Shown here piece after piece: positions 32,685 through 44,924 of a DNA stretch of 64,000 nt (positions within the stretch are counted from its first letter, which is position 1; each line of letters begins with the position of its first letter). The DNA comes from Selaginella moellendorffii. Its lineage: Eukaryota > Streptophyta > Lycopodiopsida > Selaginellales > Selaginellaceae. The stretch covers positions 1,213,139 to 1,277,138 of the forward strand of contig NW_003314277.1 of the NCBI RefSeq assembly GCF_000143415.4, given 5' to 3'. Under the pieces are notes generated by a model that was not told the DNA's origin, did no database searches, and saw only the letters and a list, made by a program, of their open reading frames with translations. Position numbers and translations under genes: made by a program.

Positions 32685-34002
32685 GTGATGGTTTGGAATA
32701 TGAGGACACTCATATTTCGGTGGTCATGGACTCTCAGTGTGGAGACTGGTTTGGGCACACCGCCAAGCGAGGGATGCCTCAGAGTTGTGATGCACGGTTA
32801 GATTGCTTAGTGTGAAAGCTCGGCATATCTAACTTGAATGCTTTGGTGCAAGTGGCACCAAGGACGTGGTGAGTGAGATGGGGACACCTAATCTCAGTTG
32901 CTATGGGCCCTTGGCCGGAAGGGCTGGCTTGGGCGCACCGCCAAGTGTGGGGGATGCCCCCGGGGTCGTAGTTAACAAGTTAAAGGTCTGGAAGACCTAG
33001 TACCTATTGGCAAACCTGTTAAGGTGCCGAGGTGAGATAACTAGGTGATCTTGTGGCTAAATAAAGACAAGGTCCTTGTTTGGGTTAAGGAATAAGGTTC
33101 CTAGTTCAAAGTGTTGATTTGAACTATTGATGATGGTGTGGCTTGGTCAAGGTGACCAAGTGGGAAAAGCACCTTAGGGAAATGAGCTATGTCATTGCGA
33201 TGGCATAGTGTGTCCAAGGAAAGTAGTCTCTAAAGAGACCCATGGGAGGGTCACAAAGTTGGGCCGTGGATAGAGCCCACAGCAGAAGATGCTAAAAGAG
33301 ACTTACTAGGGGTGAACACCCTAGTCTTGGCAAAGCAGAGCCTTTGCTATGGAATCAAAAGAATACCTCAAGGAGGGAGGTAGAGATTCGATGTTGTTTG
33401 GTGCAACAATCAACGGATAGGAGCAAAAGATGAGTGGCCAAGATAGGGCCGTGGAATCCCTTGTAAGGAATCCAAGTGACAAAGTTAGGCGAGGAGCATT
33501 AATGTGTTGGACGCTAACAAATTGCGGGAAAGGAAGCGTGTTTCCAAGGATGGATTCCGAATTGCTCCGATTTGGCGAAAGTGGAAGCTCCAAGGGAGGG
33601 AGCGGTAAGGTAGCCAAATGATAGGGCCATGGACAGCCCTAGCACAAAGTATGATAAATGGAACTTAGTGCCCAAGGTGGCACGAAATAGAAGAGAGGAT
33701 GATGGTGCCCTCAAGTAATGAGCTTCCTAGGATGGGGAAGTGGAGTTGCACAATCGGTGCAATGCAAGGTGTTGGAGACACTTAGGAAATTGACTTCCAA
33801 AAGTCAAAAAAGTAAAAGTTCCAAGGTGTAAACGTTCAATAGATGGAAATTGAGACTACTCGAGAAGGAGTAGTGGGATTGACTTAGAGAAGGGTCTCTA
33901 AGAGGTTTAGCGAGAACTAAACCAATAAAAGGAGAGAACCACTACATGTGGTCCAATCAGTCTCTAAGTTGGAGAGACTACCCTCCTTAGAGGATAGGCA
34001 AG

Positions 34003-34133
34003 GCATGGTGAACCTTCAATGTCAAACCATTGACGAATATGGAGAAGGCATGGTGAGCCTTCAATGTCAAACCATTGACGAATATGGAGAAGGCATGGTG
34101 AGCCTTCAATGTCAAACCATTGACAAATATTGG
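34003..34133 (+). repeat. 45-bp tandem repeat, three copies
   Basis: Each unit carries GGCATGGTGAGCCTTCAATG, then TCAAACCATTGACGAATATG and GAGAA. The units are in frame (15 codons), but no protein is inferred. Confidence 0.85.
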
Positions 34134-34234
34134 CTAGGTGCCAAGGATGGAAATGGTAACACATACGAGTGTTACTTTACAAAATGGTTTACCGTTCGAT
34201 GAGGACATCGAACTTTGTCTATGGGTGGTGGAGT

Positions 34235-35990
34235 TGTGAGACACAAAATCCCTAGGCCCCAAAGTGGAGACGGAAGGGCGCCACGTGGTAGTGGCCGAAG
34301 CGAGAGCCAAACGAGCGTAACATGTTTGGACCAAAAGCTCCAACTTGAAAAGTCAAGAGCGGGAGTGGAACTCCCAACGAAGTGCTCGAGGAACGTGCAC
34401 GAAGCGAGCAAAAAGCGAGGCTCCAAAAAGGGACCCAAAAGGACCAACACATGACACGTGGAAGTGTCCGAGATGGACTCGAGTTGGAGTCCGAAGTGGA
34501 GTCCGAGATGGACCCGAGTTGGAGTCCGAAGTGGAGTCCGAGATGGACCCGAGTTAGAGTCCGAAGTGGAGTCCGAGGTGGACCCGAGTTGGAGTCCGAA
34601 GTGGAGTCCGAGATGGACCGAGACGGAGTCCGATATGGAGTCCGAGATGGACCCGAGAAGGAGTCCGAGATGGAGTCCGAGATGGACCCGAGATGGAGTC
34701 CGAGATGGACCCGAGATGGAGTCCGAGATGGACCGAGACGGAGTCCGATATGGAGTCCGAGATGGACCCGAGATGGGGTCCGAGATGGAGTCCGAGATNN
34801 NNNNNNNNNNNNNNNNNNNNNNNNNNNNNNNNNNNNNNNNNNNNNNNNNNNNNNNNNNNNNNNNNNNNNNNNNNNNNNNNNNNNNNNNNNNNNNNNNNNN
34901 NNNNNNNNNNNNNNNNNNNNNNNNNNNNNNNNNNNNNNNNNNNNNNNNNNNNNNNNNNNNNNNNNNNNNNNNNNNNNNNNNNNNNNNNNNNNNNNNNNNN
35001 NNNNNNNNNNNNNNNNNNNNNNNNNNNNNNNNNNNNNNNNNNNNNGGGGGGGGGCTGCGGGGGGTTCCAAAAGTATAGTAGGGAGAGTGTGGGGGTTGGA
35101 GCCCAGTGGAGCCAGTTGGGCCAGGAAGGGCCAGTTTGGTCCAGGAAGGCCATACCCAGTGTTGGGTGATGAGCTGACCACTGGAAAGTCCAAGACTAGA
35201 GTGAATACGGACCGACAAGCGGGGTAGCTTGGTGAAGTGTTCAAGAGCCGGCTCTAGTTCCCCCGGGAGATCGACTGGCCGATGCTCCCAGTCCAAGTGT
35301 GGGTGGCACTACCTACTTGGATACCTGGTGTGGCTCAACGGAACCCGCTCTAAGCCCATGGCTAGAGCACCCAAGGGCAGAAGGCGAGGAGAGTACCCAG
35401 GTGGCTCGCGTAAGGCCACGATGTTCCGAAATGTTGTCCCAAAGGCCCAGACTATGGAAAGGAAGAGGAGCAGTCCTCTGGGGTAGTGACCAAGGACACA
35501 GTTGTGTGGTGAGGAAGTCCTAGAGGACCGTGGGACTTAGTGGTCGGGCCTGTGGGTCTCGATCCAGTGGCAATGTTGGCAAACACGGCCAGGGGCAGAA
35601 AGGGACTTAGTGGGGACTGACAGAGGGATGTTGGGGAAGGCTATTCCCCTTGTCGGTGGGCATCCTAAGGATGCTAAGGAGTGGATCTGAGATGACCACT
35701 CACGGATGGTGATGCAAGTGGTATTAGACTACCAGTGTGGCAAAGGTGATTGGGCATGGCCTTAGCGTAACGGGCTGCTATATCGGTGGTACCTTTGAGT
35801 GTCGGTCATGGGATCGAACACGTGGAGCACTTGGACCAAGTGCAAATGTTGAGTGGCATGGATGCCATTCTCGGGGCTAGCAAGTCCCAAGTCCTGGATT
35901 GGACTTATGGAGGTTGTGAATGAAACTCCTCCAAGTGGTTAGAGGTGTGGTTAAGTGACTAAAGTAGAATGGAAAATTTAGTCGCTTACA
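34235..35990 (+). repeat. 3' LTR of the LARD-like element with assembly gap
   Basis: It matches the left LTR, including the minisatellite and the G-rich core. The run of N at 34799-35045 falls inside the minisatellite, so the array length here is not known. Differences from the left LTR are few, which suggests a fairly recent insertion. Confidence 0.85.
34799..35045. other. Assembly gap (247 N)
   Basis: An unresolved stretch inside the minisatellite of the right LTR. Confidence 1.
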
Positions 35991-35995
35991 GCAAG

Positions 35996-36902
35996 ATCTA
36001 ACTTGGTGAACCAACGACTTCGCCCTAGACGATCCAAAAGATCAGCAGTGTGAGGAAGAGGGTACACATCCGGGATCGTCACTTCATTTAATGGACGATA
36101 GTCGATGCAGAAACAAATACTCCCATCAGGCTTCGTCACAAGATGAGGTTCACATGCCCAAGGACTCCGCGACTTCCGAATAACACCCTTCTCCAACATC
36201 TCCTTGACGTTTGCACGTAAAATCTTGATCTCCTTGGATGACCGACGACAAACAGGAACCTTGATTGGACAAGCATCCCCGGTTGGAATCGGATGACGTG
36301 TGGCAATCTTGGCCCCAGACGATAGGTCAAAATCAAAGAGATCAGAATACTCCTTCATGAGCCGGTCAACAGCTGCAACACAAAGATCATCGGAGGGATC
36401 GGAAAAGGGAAGAGCAGAACAAGATGGAAACGTAGGAGGAAATAGTGGGGAAACAAAAGTAATAGAAGCAGAGGTAGAAGTAAAAGGACGAAAAGGTACG
36501 GAAGTGAGAGGAATGAATGAAATATAAGGAAGTATGAGACAAGGGGGAGAAGCCTCAAAGTCACACTTAGCATGATTGCGCTGCAATCAATCCATACCAA
36601 GAATGAGGTCAAAAGCTTGACTCAGCACCGCCCGCAATGACTGCAACTCAAGCTCAAGATTGCCCACATGCACAACCAGGTCCGCCTCATCTCGTGCACA
36701 TGCATGGGTACGGCCGTTGCCATAAAGAATGAAAACTGGATCCGCCGCACGACGCAAGTGTAGACGACAACGTGTGGTAACAGGTCGAGCAATAAAAGAT
36801 AAACTCGAACCTATATCAACCAACACGGAGAGAATAATAGGAGACCTCTTGTTATAAAAACGAGCTTGGAAAGTAAACACTGGATGAACTGGTGCCGAGT
36901 GA
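35996..36902 (-). pseudogene. Ty3 protease and N-half of reverse transcriptase
   Basis: On the minus strand the protease region reads ILSVLVDIGSSLSFIARP, where the usual DTG(S/A) triad is DIG. It is followed by QAFDLILGMD, and then RT begins (ATRHPIPTGDACPIKVPV, MLEKGVIRKSRSPW, LVTKPDGSICFCIDYRPLN, FTKLDLA). The RT is cut by the LARD-like insertion at 35990. Confidence 0.85.
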
Positions 36903-37055
36903 TCGTCTAGATCTAGCTTTTTTCCATTCCCTTTCTTTTGTTATTCCTTTTTAGGATTTTGGTTTAGATCTAGCTTTTTTACATTGTCTAGATCTTCTAT
37001 TTCCTTCTCACTTTTTTGTCGTTTCTCTTCTTTCGCTCTTTCTTCGTTTGTCTTT

Positions 37056-37664
37056 ATGGTAGATCAGCAATCTCCTCCTTTGACTCTGGAGCAGCAGTTG
37101 GTACAATTGCTTGATGCTATGCGTTTGCAATTGAACAACCAAACTCAGTTGATGGCGGCATTCACGGCACGTGGTACAACCCCTCCTACTCTTAGTGCTA
37201 ATCCTCGCATTCGGCCGGAGTTCTTTCGTGGGAATCCTAGGGATGATGTGTACCATTGGTTCGATCACTTCACAGTGATTGCCACATATCATTCTTGGGA
37301 TGATGTTCGACGTTTGCGTGAGTTTCCCACATGTCTCCAAGGGACAGCATTGCAATGGTACAATGGCCTGAGCACAGCTACTCGTGAGGACTGGAGTGTT
37401 CTCCTGGACGTCTTCAAACGCGCCTTTGGACATGCCAACGACTATGATGATGCCTTCCAACAATTGCATCATATTTGCCAAGGGCCATCTGAGTCGGTGA
37501 TGCAATTTGGCGTTCGTTTCCGAAGTCTTTTACTTCGTGCGGAGCCAAATATATCGGAGCGGATCAAGCTAAGAATGTTGTGGCCAGCACTTCATCAAAA
37601 TTTTGTCGGACTTGTGCATGCACTTGCTCCTGCCACCCTTGACGATACTCTTTGTTTAGCATAG
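37056..37664 (+). CDS. Ty3 gag capsid region
   Basis: A 202-codon frame with the retrotransposon gag core: PEFFRGNPRDDVYHWFDHF, LQGTALQWYNGL, LLDVFKRAFGHAN and VMQFGVRFRSLLLRAEPN. The stop at 37662-37664 precedes a decayed zinc knuckle (CDEVGHTYQHC) downstream, so the product lacks its nucleic-acid-binding end. Confidence 0.75.
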   Translation: MVDQQSPPLTLEQQLVQLLDAMRLQLNNQTQLMAAFTARGTTPPTLSANPRIRPEFFRGNPRDDVYHWFDHFTVIATYHSWDDVRRLREFPTCLQGTALQWYNGLSTATREDWSVLLDVFKRAFGHANDYDDAFQQLHHICQGPSESVMQFGVRFRSLLLRAEPNISERIKLRMLWPALHQNFVGLVHALAPATLDDTLCLA

Positions 37665-38044
37665 CGTTATGAGACGTCACCTCTTCCACTTCTCGCTACA
37701 CGTCTTTCAGCTCCACTTCCTTTGGGTGATGGTCCTGTTCCAATGGAGGTTGATGCTACTGCTGCTCGCGTCCAAGGACAAGGTCAAGGACGTGGTTGTG
37801 GTTGTGATGTTCGCTGCTAGGCGTGTGATGAAGTTGGTCATACTTATCAGCATTGTCGATAGTTTCCGAATTGGCGACCTCCATTTCCTGGGTGGCGACC
37901 TTAGCATCAGCAATGTCCTGTTGGTGCTACTGCAGTTGATGGTTTGGACACCGAGTTACATTCGGGAAACGAGGAGTCACGCAAGTAACGGAGGAACCTT
38001 GCGCAAATAAGTTAGTGACCCCTTTATCTTTCTTTCGGGAGTAT

Positions 38045-41000
38045 CATCAAAGGGTTCACTCAGCACCGGTTCATCAAGTGTTTACTTTCCAAGCTCGTTT
38101 TTATAACAAGAGGTCTTCTATTATTCTTTCCATGCTGGTTGATACAGGTTTGAGTTTATCTTCTATTGCTTGACCTGTTGCCACATGTTGCTGTTTACAC
38201 TTGCGTCGTGCGGCAGAACCAGTTTTCATTCTTTATGGCAACGGCCGTACACATGCATGTGCACGGGATGAGGTGGACTTGGTTGTGCATGTAGGTGATC
38301 TCGAGCTTGAGCTGCAAGCATTGTGGGTGGTGCCGAGTCAAGCTTTTGACCTCATTCTTGGTATGGATTGGTTGCAACGCAATTATGCTAAGTGTGATTT
38401 TGAGGCTTCTCCCCCTTGTCTCATACTTCCTTATGTTTTATCCATTCCTCTCACTTTTGTACCTCTTTGTCCTTCTACTTCTACCTCTGCTTCTATTACT
38501 TTTGTTCCCCCACTATTTCCTCCTATATTTCCATCTTGTTCTGCTTTTCCCTTTTCTGATCCCTCTGACGATCTTTGTGTTGTAGCGGTGGACCGGATCA
38601 TAAAGGAGTATTCTGATCTCTTTGAATTTGACCTCTCGTCTGGGGCCAAGATTGCCACACGTCATCCGATTCCAACCGGGGATGCTTGTCCAATCAAGGT
38701 TCCCATTCATCGTCGGTCACCCAAGGAGATCTGGATTTTACGTGCAAATGTTAAGGAGATGTTGGAGAAGGGTGTTATTCGGAAGTCGCGGAGTCCTTGG
38801 GCATGTGAACCTCATCTTGTGACGAAGCCTAATGGGAGTATTCGTTTATGCATCGACTATTATCCGTTAAACAAAGTGACGATCCCAGATGTATACCCTC
38901 TTCCTCACACTACTGATCTCTTCGATCGTCTAGCGCGAAGTCGTTGGTTCACCAAGTTAGATCTTGCTTCTGGGTACTGGCAAATACCGATGGCCGCAGA
39001 AGATATTCCTAAGACTACTTTTCGTACACCATTTGGTTTGTACAAGTTCTTGGTGATGCCATTTGGTTTGAACAATGCTCCAGCATTTTTCCAGCGGATG
39101 ATGGACGAGGTTCTTTGCGATATACCGGAGGTGACTACTGACTTCATTGATGATGTCTTGACCACTCGAAGGGGACGTTGAAAGAGCACGCTCGTGATGT
39201 TTGTAAAGTGTTGGATCGGCTATGCGACATTGGTTTAAAGCTGAAGCGGTCGAAATGTGTGTTTGGGTCCAAGGATACAACTTATCTTGGGTACCGTATT
39301 TCTCGTGAGGGTGTGCAAGTTGATCCTGATAAACTTGTGGCGATTCTAAAGTTCCCTACTCCGAAGTGTGTGAATGATGTGCAATGCTTCTTGGGCAAGG
39401 TGCAGTATCTCGGTCGTTTTGTGGATCATCTTTTTGGTCGCACTGCACCGTTGCGAGCGTTGTTGAAGTCATCAACATCATCTTTCATATGGTCTCCGGA
39501 TTGTGAGCGGGCGTTCGGGGATCTCAAAGAGCTGTTGATGACTCCTCCAATTTTGGCATATCCTGACTACATTTGACCTTTTATCTTGCGTGTGGATGTT
39601 TCTAACATATGTCTTGGAGGTGTGTTGATGCAAGAGAGCTCGAGTATGCTTGGTCAGCACCATCTCATTGCGTATATAAGCCGTATATTACAACTAGTGG
39701 AAATGAACTACTCCACGACAGAGAAGAAGTGTTTAGCAGCAGTTTAGGGTTTCGAGAAACTTCATGCATATCTACATGGTTCTCGGACGTTACTTGAATG
39801 TGATCATGCTGCTATTACTTCATTATTGAAGCGGAAGAACCTGGTTGGTCGTACTGCTCGATGGGCTTTGAAGCTTCAGATATATAATTTTGATGTTGTT
39901 CATTGCCCAGGGAGTTCTATGGCTGATGCTGATGCCCTTTCTCGAGCTCCTCTTCCTTCTCCATTCTCTTCTCATGTTTTTTATGAGCTTGTTGTTCCAG
40001 CCTCTGTGGATTTTCTAGATGAGGATTCTGTGTCGTCGACAGTTGTTGTACTTGACGTTTAGTGTCCACAAGGCGCAGAGCAAGATCTACCTTCTCTTGA
40101 TGAGGTTCACGAGGCTCAAAAGATTGAGCCGTGGATTTGAAAGCTTCGAAATAGGTTTGAGAATCTTGCATCATTTGCTGATGACTTGCTTTTCCGGCAT
40201 TTACATCCTCAATATCGCCTTAAAGACGGCTTTCTTTATTTTTTGGGGACGGATCCTGATGATCATTTACGGCTGGTGGTACTTTCTATCTTTATTCTGC
40301 GATTTCTTCATGCCTACCATGATTCTCCTGTTCTAGGTGGGCATATGGGACATCGTCATGTAACTGAGAAGCTGCGCAGGTCTTTCTATTGGCTGGAGAT
40401 GCGACGTGATATTATTCGGTATGTGCGTAACGGCGTTTGGTGCCAAGCTCGTAATACTCCCCCTTGGGCTGCGGAAGAACAGTTGGAGTCAATTGCAGTT
40501 TCCCGTCCGTTTGAGTTGGTAGCATTTGATCTTATGGGACCTTTTCCACGGTCAACTGCTGGCAATGAGTATGTTATTATTGCTTCTGACTACTTGACTT
40601 GTTAAGTGGAAGTTGGTGTTCTTGCTAGCGCCTTTGCCACTGCTGTTGGATATTTCCTCCTCAATCTAATGGTGTTCTAGCATTCTTGTCTAGAGCTAAT
40701 TCTTTCGGATAATGGTCCTGCATTTATGGCTAAGGCATTTCATATTTTGACATCTCGGTTGGGGATACGCCACACTTTCATGAGTGCTTATCATCCACAA
40801 TCAGATGCTCTGGAGGAACGGCTCGTTCGGACATTCAAGGGGATGATTGCGAAGTATATGAACTTTCATCATTCAGATTGGGATGGTTATTTGCTGTCTC
40901 TTCGGTATGCATATGTCACAGGGGTGCAGAGTTTTGTTGGTGCTTCACCATATAAACTCCCATATGGTCATGATTCAATATTACTAACAGAGCTAGGTTT

Positions 41001-41451
41001 ACCTTCACAATTGCCACAAGATGCAGATGCTAGGTCATGGGATCAGTATTTGACGAGTATTCTTCCACTTGTCCAAGCGGAGTCTGCCGAACACTTAAGC
41101 TGCATACAAGTGGGACAACAACGGCGGTACAACTCCCATCATCATCCACCTGCGGAGTACAAAGTGGATGATTTGGTGTTAGTCTGCTTTCCCCATATTA
41201 CGGTACGTGGTTTATCTAAGGGGCTCCTTACACAGTGGAAAGGACCGTATCGGGTGTTGCGGCAAGTTGGACCACAAATTTATGAGGTTCGGTATGACGT
41301 CCAGCAAGCCAATCCTCCAAAGATTGTGCATGTACAGCGGTTGAAACACTTCATACAAAGGGATCAGGAGCAGTTAATACCACCTACAGATCTACCGATG
41401 CTTCCTTCTAACGTTCCTCCAAATCTCAGCCCATCTACAAGAGAACTCTGA
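38045..41451 (+). pseudogene. Ty3 pol (PR-RT-RH-IN), multiply broken
   Basis: The protease (LVDTGLSLSSIA) is followed by a stop. RT spans about 38590-39170 (LDLASGYWQIPMAAEDIPKT, MPFGLNNAP, FIDDVL), then a frameshift at about 39160. RNase H follows to 40.0 kb. Integrase holds HVTEKLRRSFYW, VAFDLMGPFP, LILSDNGPAF, a DALEER variant of the DGLVER motif, and a C-terminal block ending PPKIVHVQRLKHF, with stops near 40064, 40139, 40605 and 40679. No chromodomain is seen. Confidence 0.85.
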
Positions 41452-41483
41452 TGGTCTTCTATTGTTTTGGGAAGAGGGGATGA

Positions 41484-41659
41484 TGTGAGGGCTTAGTGTA
41501 CAGTTACGATGCCATATACTAATATTAGTGTAGTGGGATTTTGGTAGCCATCGAATTGGTTTCAATCTGGACCACTCGCTCCTATATATAAGCTAGGGTT
41601 TTTGAGCTAATAGATATGCACATTTCTGTATTCCCTTTCCATATTCCATGCACTCCACA
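41484..41659 (+). repeat. 3' LTR of Ty3 copy 2
   Basis: It starts TGTGAGGGC right after the polypurine tract and ends CACTCCACA. It is an inverted relative of 24448-24622. Confidence 0.8.
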
Positions 41660-42267
41660 TACAAATATTTTAAGTATCTATAAATTCTTATGAATATTCT
41701 ATTATCCTGACTTTTATAATCTTAATAAACCTAAAAAAATAGATTTAACTATTGTTATTTTGATTATTAATGTTAAAAATTTGGAAGAATGTATATGTAA
41801 CAAAATTTTCCATTTTACTTTAATCATTTAACTACATTTTTAACCACTTAAAGATGTCTCACTCACAACTTTCATAAGTATTCATCAATTTAGGGTACTA
41901 CCTTAAATATAGTCTCTAATTGACTTTATACTTGGTTTAAATGTCTAACTTTTATATCACACAAGAAAAATACTATTGATATATCAAGCTCTTATATTAA
42001 AGATAAATCCATTTTCATTTGCCTCACTGGTAGTTTAAAACCATTTGTATCTATAAAACACTTTATTTCTTTCCTCTTAAAGTAACTGCAAAAAGGTAAT
42101 GGCTAACATTTTCTAACCCATTTGTATTATTCTAAATTAATTCTTTTTGTAATAGAATGAAATGAAAGAGATGACAATTTTATTAAATAAGCATAAATAC
42201 CAAAACTATCGTTTTTCTGAGCTATAATTAATTTAGTTATTGTGTAAAAGGCCAAGATTAAAAAATA
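41660..42267. other. AT-rich spacer, diverged copy of 22004-22600
   Basis: Shared phrases such as ACAAATATTTTAAGTATC and AGATTTAACTATTGTTATTT occur in the same order at 22004-22340. No gene is seen. Confidence 0.65.
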
Positions 42268-43200
42268 GAACATTAATATTTTAAAAGGCATTATGAAGTT
42301 ACTCAGTTCTTCTGCTACTCTTTCACCTCCCTGTTGTTGGCACAACCTCTTATTCATACACCTCAGCATTGTTACATCAACTATCTAGTGAAAGAAAAAC
42401 CGAAACTTCAACTTCAACTTCATCTTCATATGGAAAGATGTTATGCTTGCTCTTTATGGTTCTGGAAGAACCTGAAGATGATCACCATCTCTGCACTTGC
42501 TCACTCCAGGCTGGATGCTGCTGCTGCTTACCAAGAATCTGGAATGGAGCTCATAGTCAAAGATGTTGGACGTCTTGCCGCCGCCTCCAAAGTAATCAAA
42601 CTCAGAGAATTCATAGGTAAATTTGTCTCTGGTGCGTTCTGCCAGGTTCTTGGACTTGATCAGCCTGATTGAGAAGCAGACCCTGAGCATCAATGTCGGG
42701 AAGTTCATACCGCCACTTGATTGTCTTGATCTCCATGGAGTGAACCGGAGAATAAGGGACGATCTGATGCCAAAGTTGCAAACTCGAGATTGAATCCTCG
42801 GGCCAGGAATTGATTCCCAAGGACTGGACGGATGTGCTTCTGTCTCTGCAAGACGCTGCTGATAATAATCTCTCAGGCATGGCCCTGCTCACTGTAAGTA
42901 CACGCAAAGTTCTTGATCTGGTTGCAGCTGAATTGACAACATGAAGGGAGCTGTACTGGGCGATGGCAGAAGTGATTCAGAACCCTTGGTCATACAAAAA
43001 CCGCATGAAGAAATCCAAGACGCAATTGGGACCAAGCGCCTCTAAGGCCTTCAGATGTCCCCAGCTTGTCTACATACACGCAATCCTGAAAGAGGCATTA
43101 GCCAGCTACACGGTTCCTTGGAAAGCATTTAGGACGAAAGTGTTTTGGATCTCTTCCGATTGCCAGATGTTGATGAGCACCGTGGAGCCGTGGAGCACGA
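42268..43200 (+). pseudogene. Cytochrome P450 pseudogene, copy A
   Basis: The plus strand has a P450 C-helix to D-region (ALAHSRLDAAAAYQESGMEL, KVIKLREFIGKFVSGAFCQV), then in other frames NVGKFIPPLDCLDLHGVNRR, a J-helix piece (AMAEVIQNP, EIQDAIGTKRL) and a decayed K-helix region (YIHAILKEALASYTVP in place of KExxR). Several frame changes are needed and the heme-cysteine end is missing. An inverted copy lies at 46017-47057. Confidence 0.75.
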
Positions 43201-43259
43201 GTAGGTTTTCTCTGCGAAGGTTCTTAGCTGTATTTTAATCCAAGATGCTGAGTAACCTT

Positions 43260-44370
43260 AAGGTTAGAGACATGTTGTTTCTTTCTTCTTATTGTTCTTG
43301 TGATGAGTATTTTATTGTAGGTGCTGATGATTGCCTTGCTTCTCAAAATGATCATGAGACGCCGGTTTTCAGTTTTACAGGTGAAACTTCGTGCATTTTG
43401 CTCTTCATGTGTTCTAACTTGTGGAAGCAGTGGGAGGCACTTGCTTTGCTACTGATTGGTATCAGTGTGAATCAGCTGCATACAACGCCAACTGGGACAA
43501 CAGTCGTCGTTCCGCTTCAATCCATTGCATATGTATACACCTTGATTTTTGTAAGTCAGATTTTCTTTGCATGCTGTGCTGTTTGCTCAATCTACGATCT
43601 CCGTTACAGGTCACTATGCCATCCATGGCGTCCGTGTTCAATGAACCGCGCCCTTGAGAGTCAGTTGGAGACAAGTGTTCATCTTCACTTGTAAATGTTT
43701 TTCTCTCTGTTTCTTTTTGCAGAACCTGTTTCTTTACAGTTATGGAGCGATGTTCACCTTTCTAGCGATTCTGGTTACTGCTGATTTTAGTGGTATGGCC
43801 TTTACTCTATCTGGTTTTTTTCTTTTTCTTAATCCATGTGCGCTTTGTCAGCTGGGAATGGGCTTAATCGGGCCACTCTCGGGCAACAATGTTTCTAATC
43901 TTCAACAACGCAGCGCAAGGAATACTCTCTTGCTTCTTTTTAAAATATGCCGGTAAGTCTTGAACTTTTGATGTGGCGTTTCTATAGGTGCGTTTTTCCA
44001 GATGCAATCTTGAAAAAGTACTCGTCTACTGTTGCAACAATCTTTACGGCTTTGGCTTCTGTCGCCTTATTCGGCACAAACTGACAATCAACTTTGTCTT
44101 AGGAGTATCAATTGTTATAATTTCTCAGGTATCCTCGTAGCTCTATTGCAAATACTCTGCTAACGTAATAATGTAACAGTTCTTCTCGGCACTAAGCAAA
44201 ACGAAGGACGAAAAGCTTGACAATCAGATGGACACGTTCGTTGACAAGCATAACACTTACACGAGGTAACCTATATATTTGACCTCCATTTGTGCGTTCT
44301 AAGTTTCACCCTTCTTTCCTTTAGGCCCAAGGATGATCGATATGACTGCTGGTGCTGGTGAACAGGTATG
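43260..44370 (+). pseudogene. CMP-sialic acid transporter-like (nucleotide-sugar transporter) pseudogene
   Basis: Exon-like pieces in order: KQWEALALLLIGISVNQL, GTTVVVPLQSIAYVYTLIF, MPSMASVFNE, ALESQLETSVHL, NLFLYSYGAMFTFLAILVTA, FFSALSKTKDEKL and MIDMTAGAGEQ. These follow plant CMP-sialic-acid/UDP-galactose-transporter-like proteins, multi-pass Golgi carriers. At about 43640 an extra base shifts the frame between VFNE and ALES, and other pieces need frame changes. The N-terminal membrane helices are absent. I read it as a gene relic. Confidence 0.65.
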
Positions 44371-44924
44371 GACTTCGATATTATGTGCTATGTATACTTA
44401 AATCCGGTGCTAACAGGCAAATCTTAAAGTCGTTATACTGGATGACAGACAACCTTTGCTTCCTACTTAAGCTCGAGCGCAGTAATAGTAGTATATGGAG
44501 CAGCATACTGTACAAAACCGCGGTGATGGGTAAGGAGACGGTAGCGTTTCCATTCAAGCTAATTTTTGCTGAGGAAGGTTTGAGTGGCTGTCTCAGAGCG
44601 AATGCACACGAGCTAAATAAGATGGGGGGGAAAGATGACTGTGATTTCCTCAAGTTACAACCGTTTCGTGTTTTCTTTTTCTTTTTCCAGTGAGGTGCCG
44701 TAGCAGACCGGGCTTGCTTGTTCTGTTCTATATTTTCGGCGTCTACAACTTCACTTGTCTCTGGAGCCACAGTGGTACAACAGGCAGCTGGCCTACGAGT
44801 GCGGCCTTTCGGATGCTACTGTTACCCTGGATTGCCGCTGATAGTATCAACAGCTTGGTTAGTTAAATCCTCTTCTATTCACTGATTGCTGTTTTCTTTC
44901 TTTCCTTTTTTTAAAATTTTTTCA

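Larger units (their letters stand above)
30110..34234 (+). other. Interior of the LARD-like element, no long ORF
   Basis: No retroviral protein is visible. Notable items are a poly-G run at about 30901-30913, an 18-bp palindrome (CCGTATATGCATATACGG) at about 32607, two tRNA T-arm-like GGTTCGAGTCCC segments just after it, and 45-bp tandem repeats at 34003-34133. Confidence 0.7.
28299..35990 (+). mobile_element. Non-autonomous LTR retrotransposon (LARD-like), 7.7 kb
   Basis: Two long LTRs (28299-30094, 34235-35990) start TGTGAGACAC and end CTTACA. The target duplication GCAAG is present on both sides (28294-28298, 35991-35995). A primer-binding site like that for initiator Met-tRNA (TGGTATCGGAGC, 30098-30109) follows the left LTR, and a purine-rich tract (ATGGGTGGTGGAG) precedes the right one. 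The 4.1-kb interior has no gag, protease, RT or integrase text in any frame, as expected for a large retrotransposon derivative that depends on another element. Confidence 0.88.
24623..36902 (-). mobile_element. Ty3/gypsy copy 1, nested by two later insertions
   Basis: Minus-strand pol order is protease (36.6-36.9 kb), reverse transcriptase (36.0-36.6 kb and 27.85-28.3 kb), RNase H (27.4-27.8 kb) and integrase (24.87-26.24 kb), ending at the 3' LTR. It is split by a solo LTR (26242-27390) and by a 7.7-kb LTR element (28299-35990), each with 5-bp target duplications. There is no gag and no 5' LTR: at about 36902 it abuts, head to head, the leader of copy 2. Confidence 0.85.
36903..41659 (+). 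mobile_element. Ty3/gypsy copy 2 (gag-pol-3' LTR)
   Basis: Plus-strand order is leader, gag (37056-37664), protease, RT, RNase H, integrase (to 41451), polypurine tract (GGGAAGAGGGGATGA) and LTR (41484-41659). No 5' LTR is found: the leader joins the inverted protease region of copy 1 at about 36902. Many stops and frame changes make it inactive. Confidence 0.85.
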
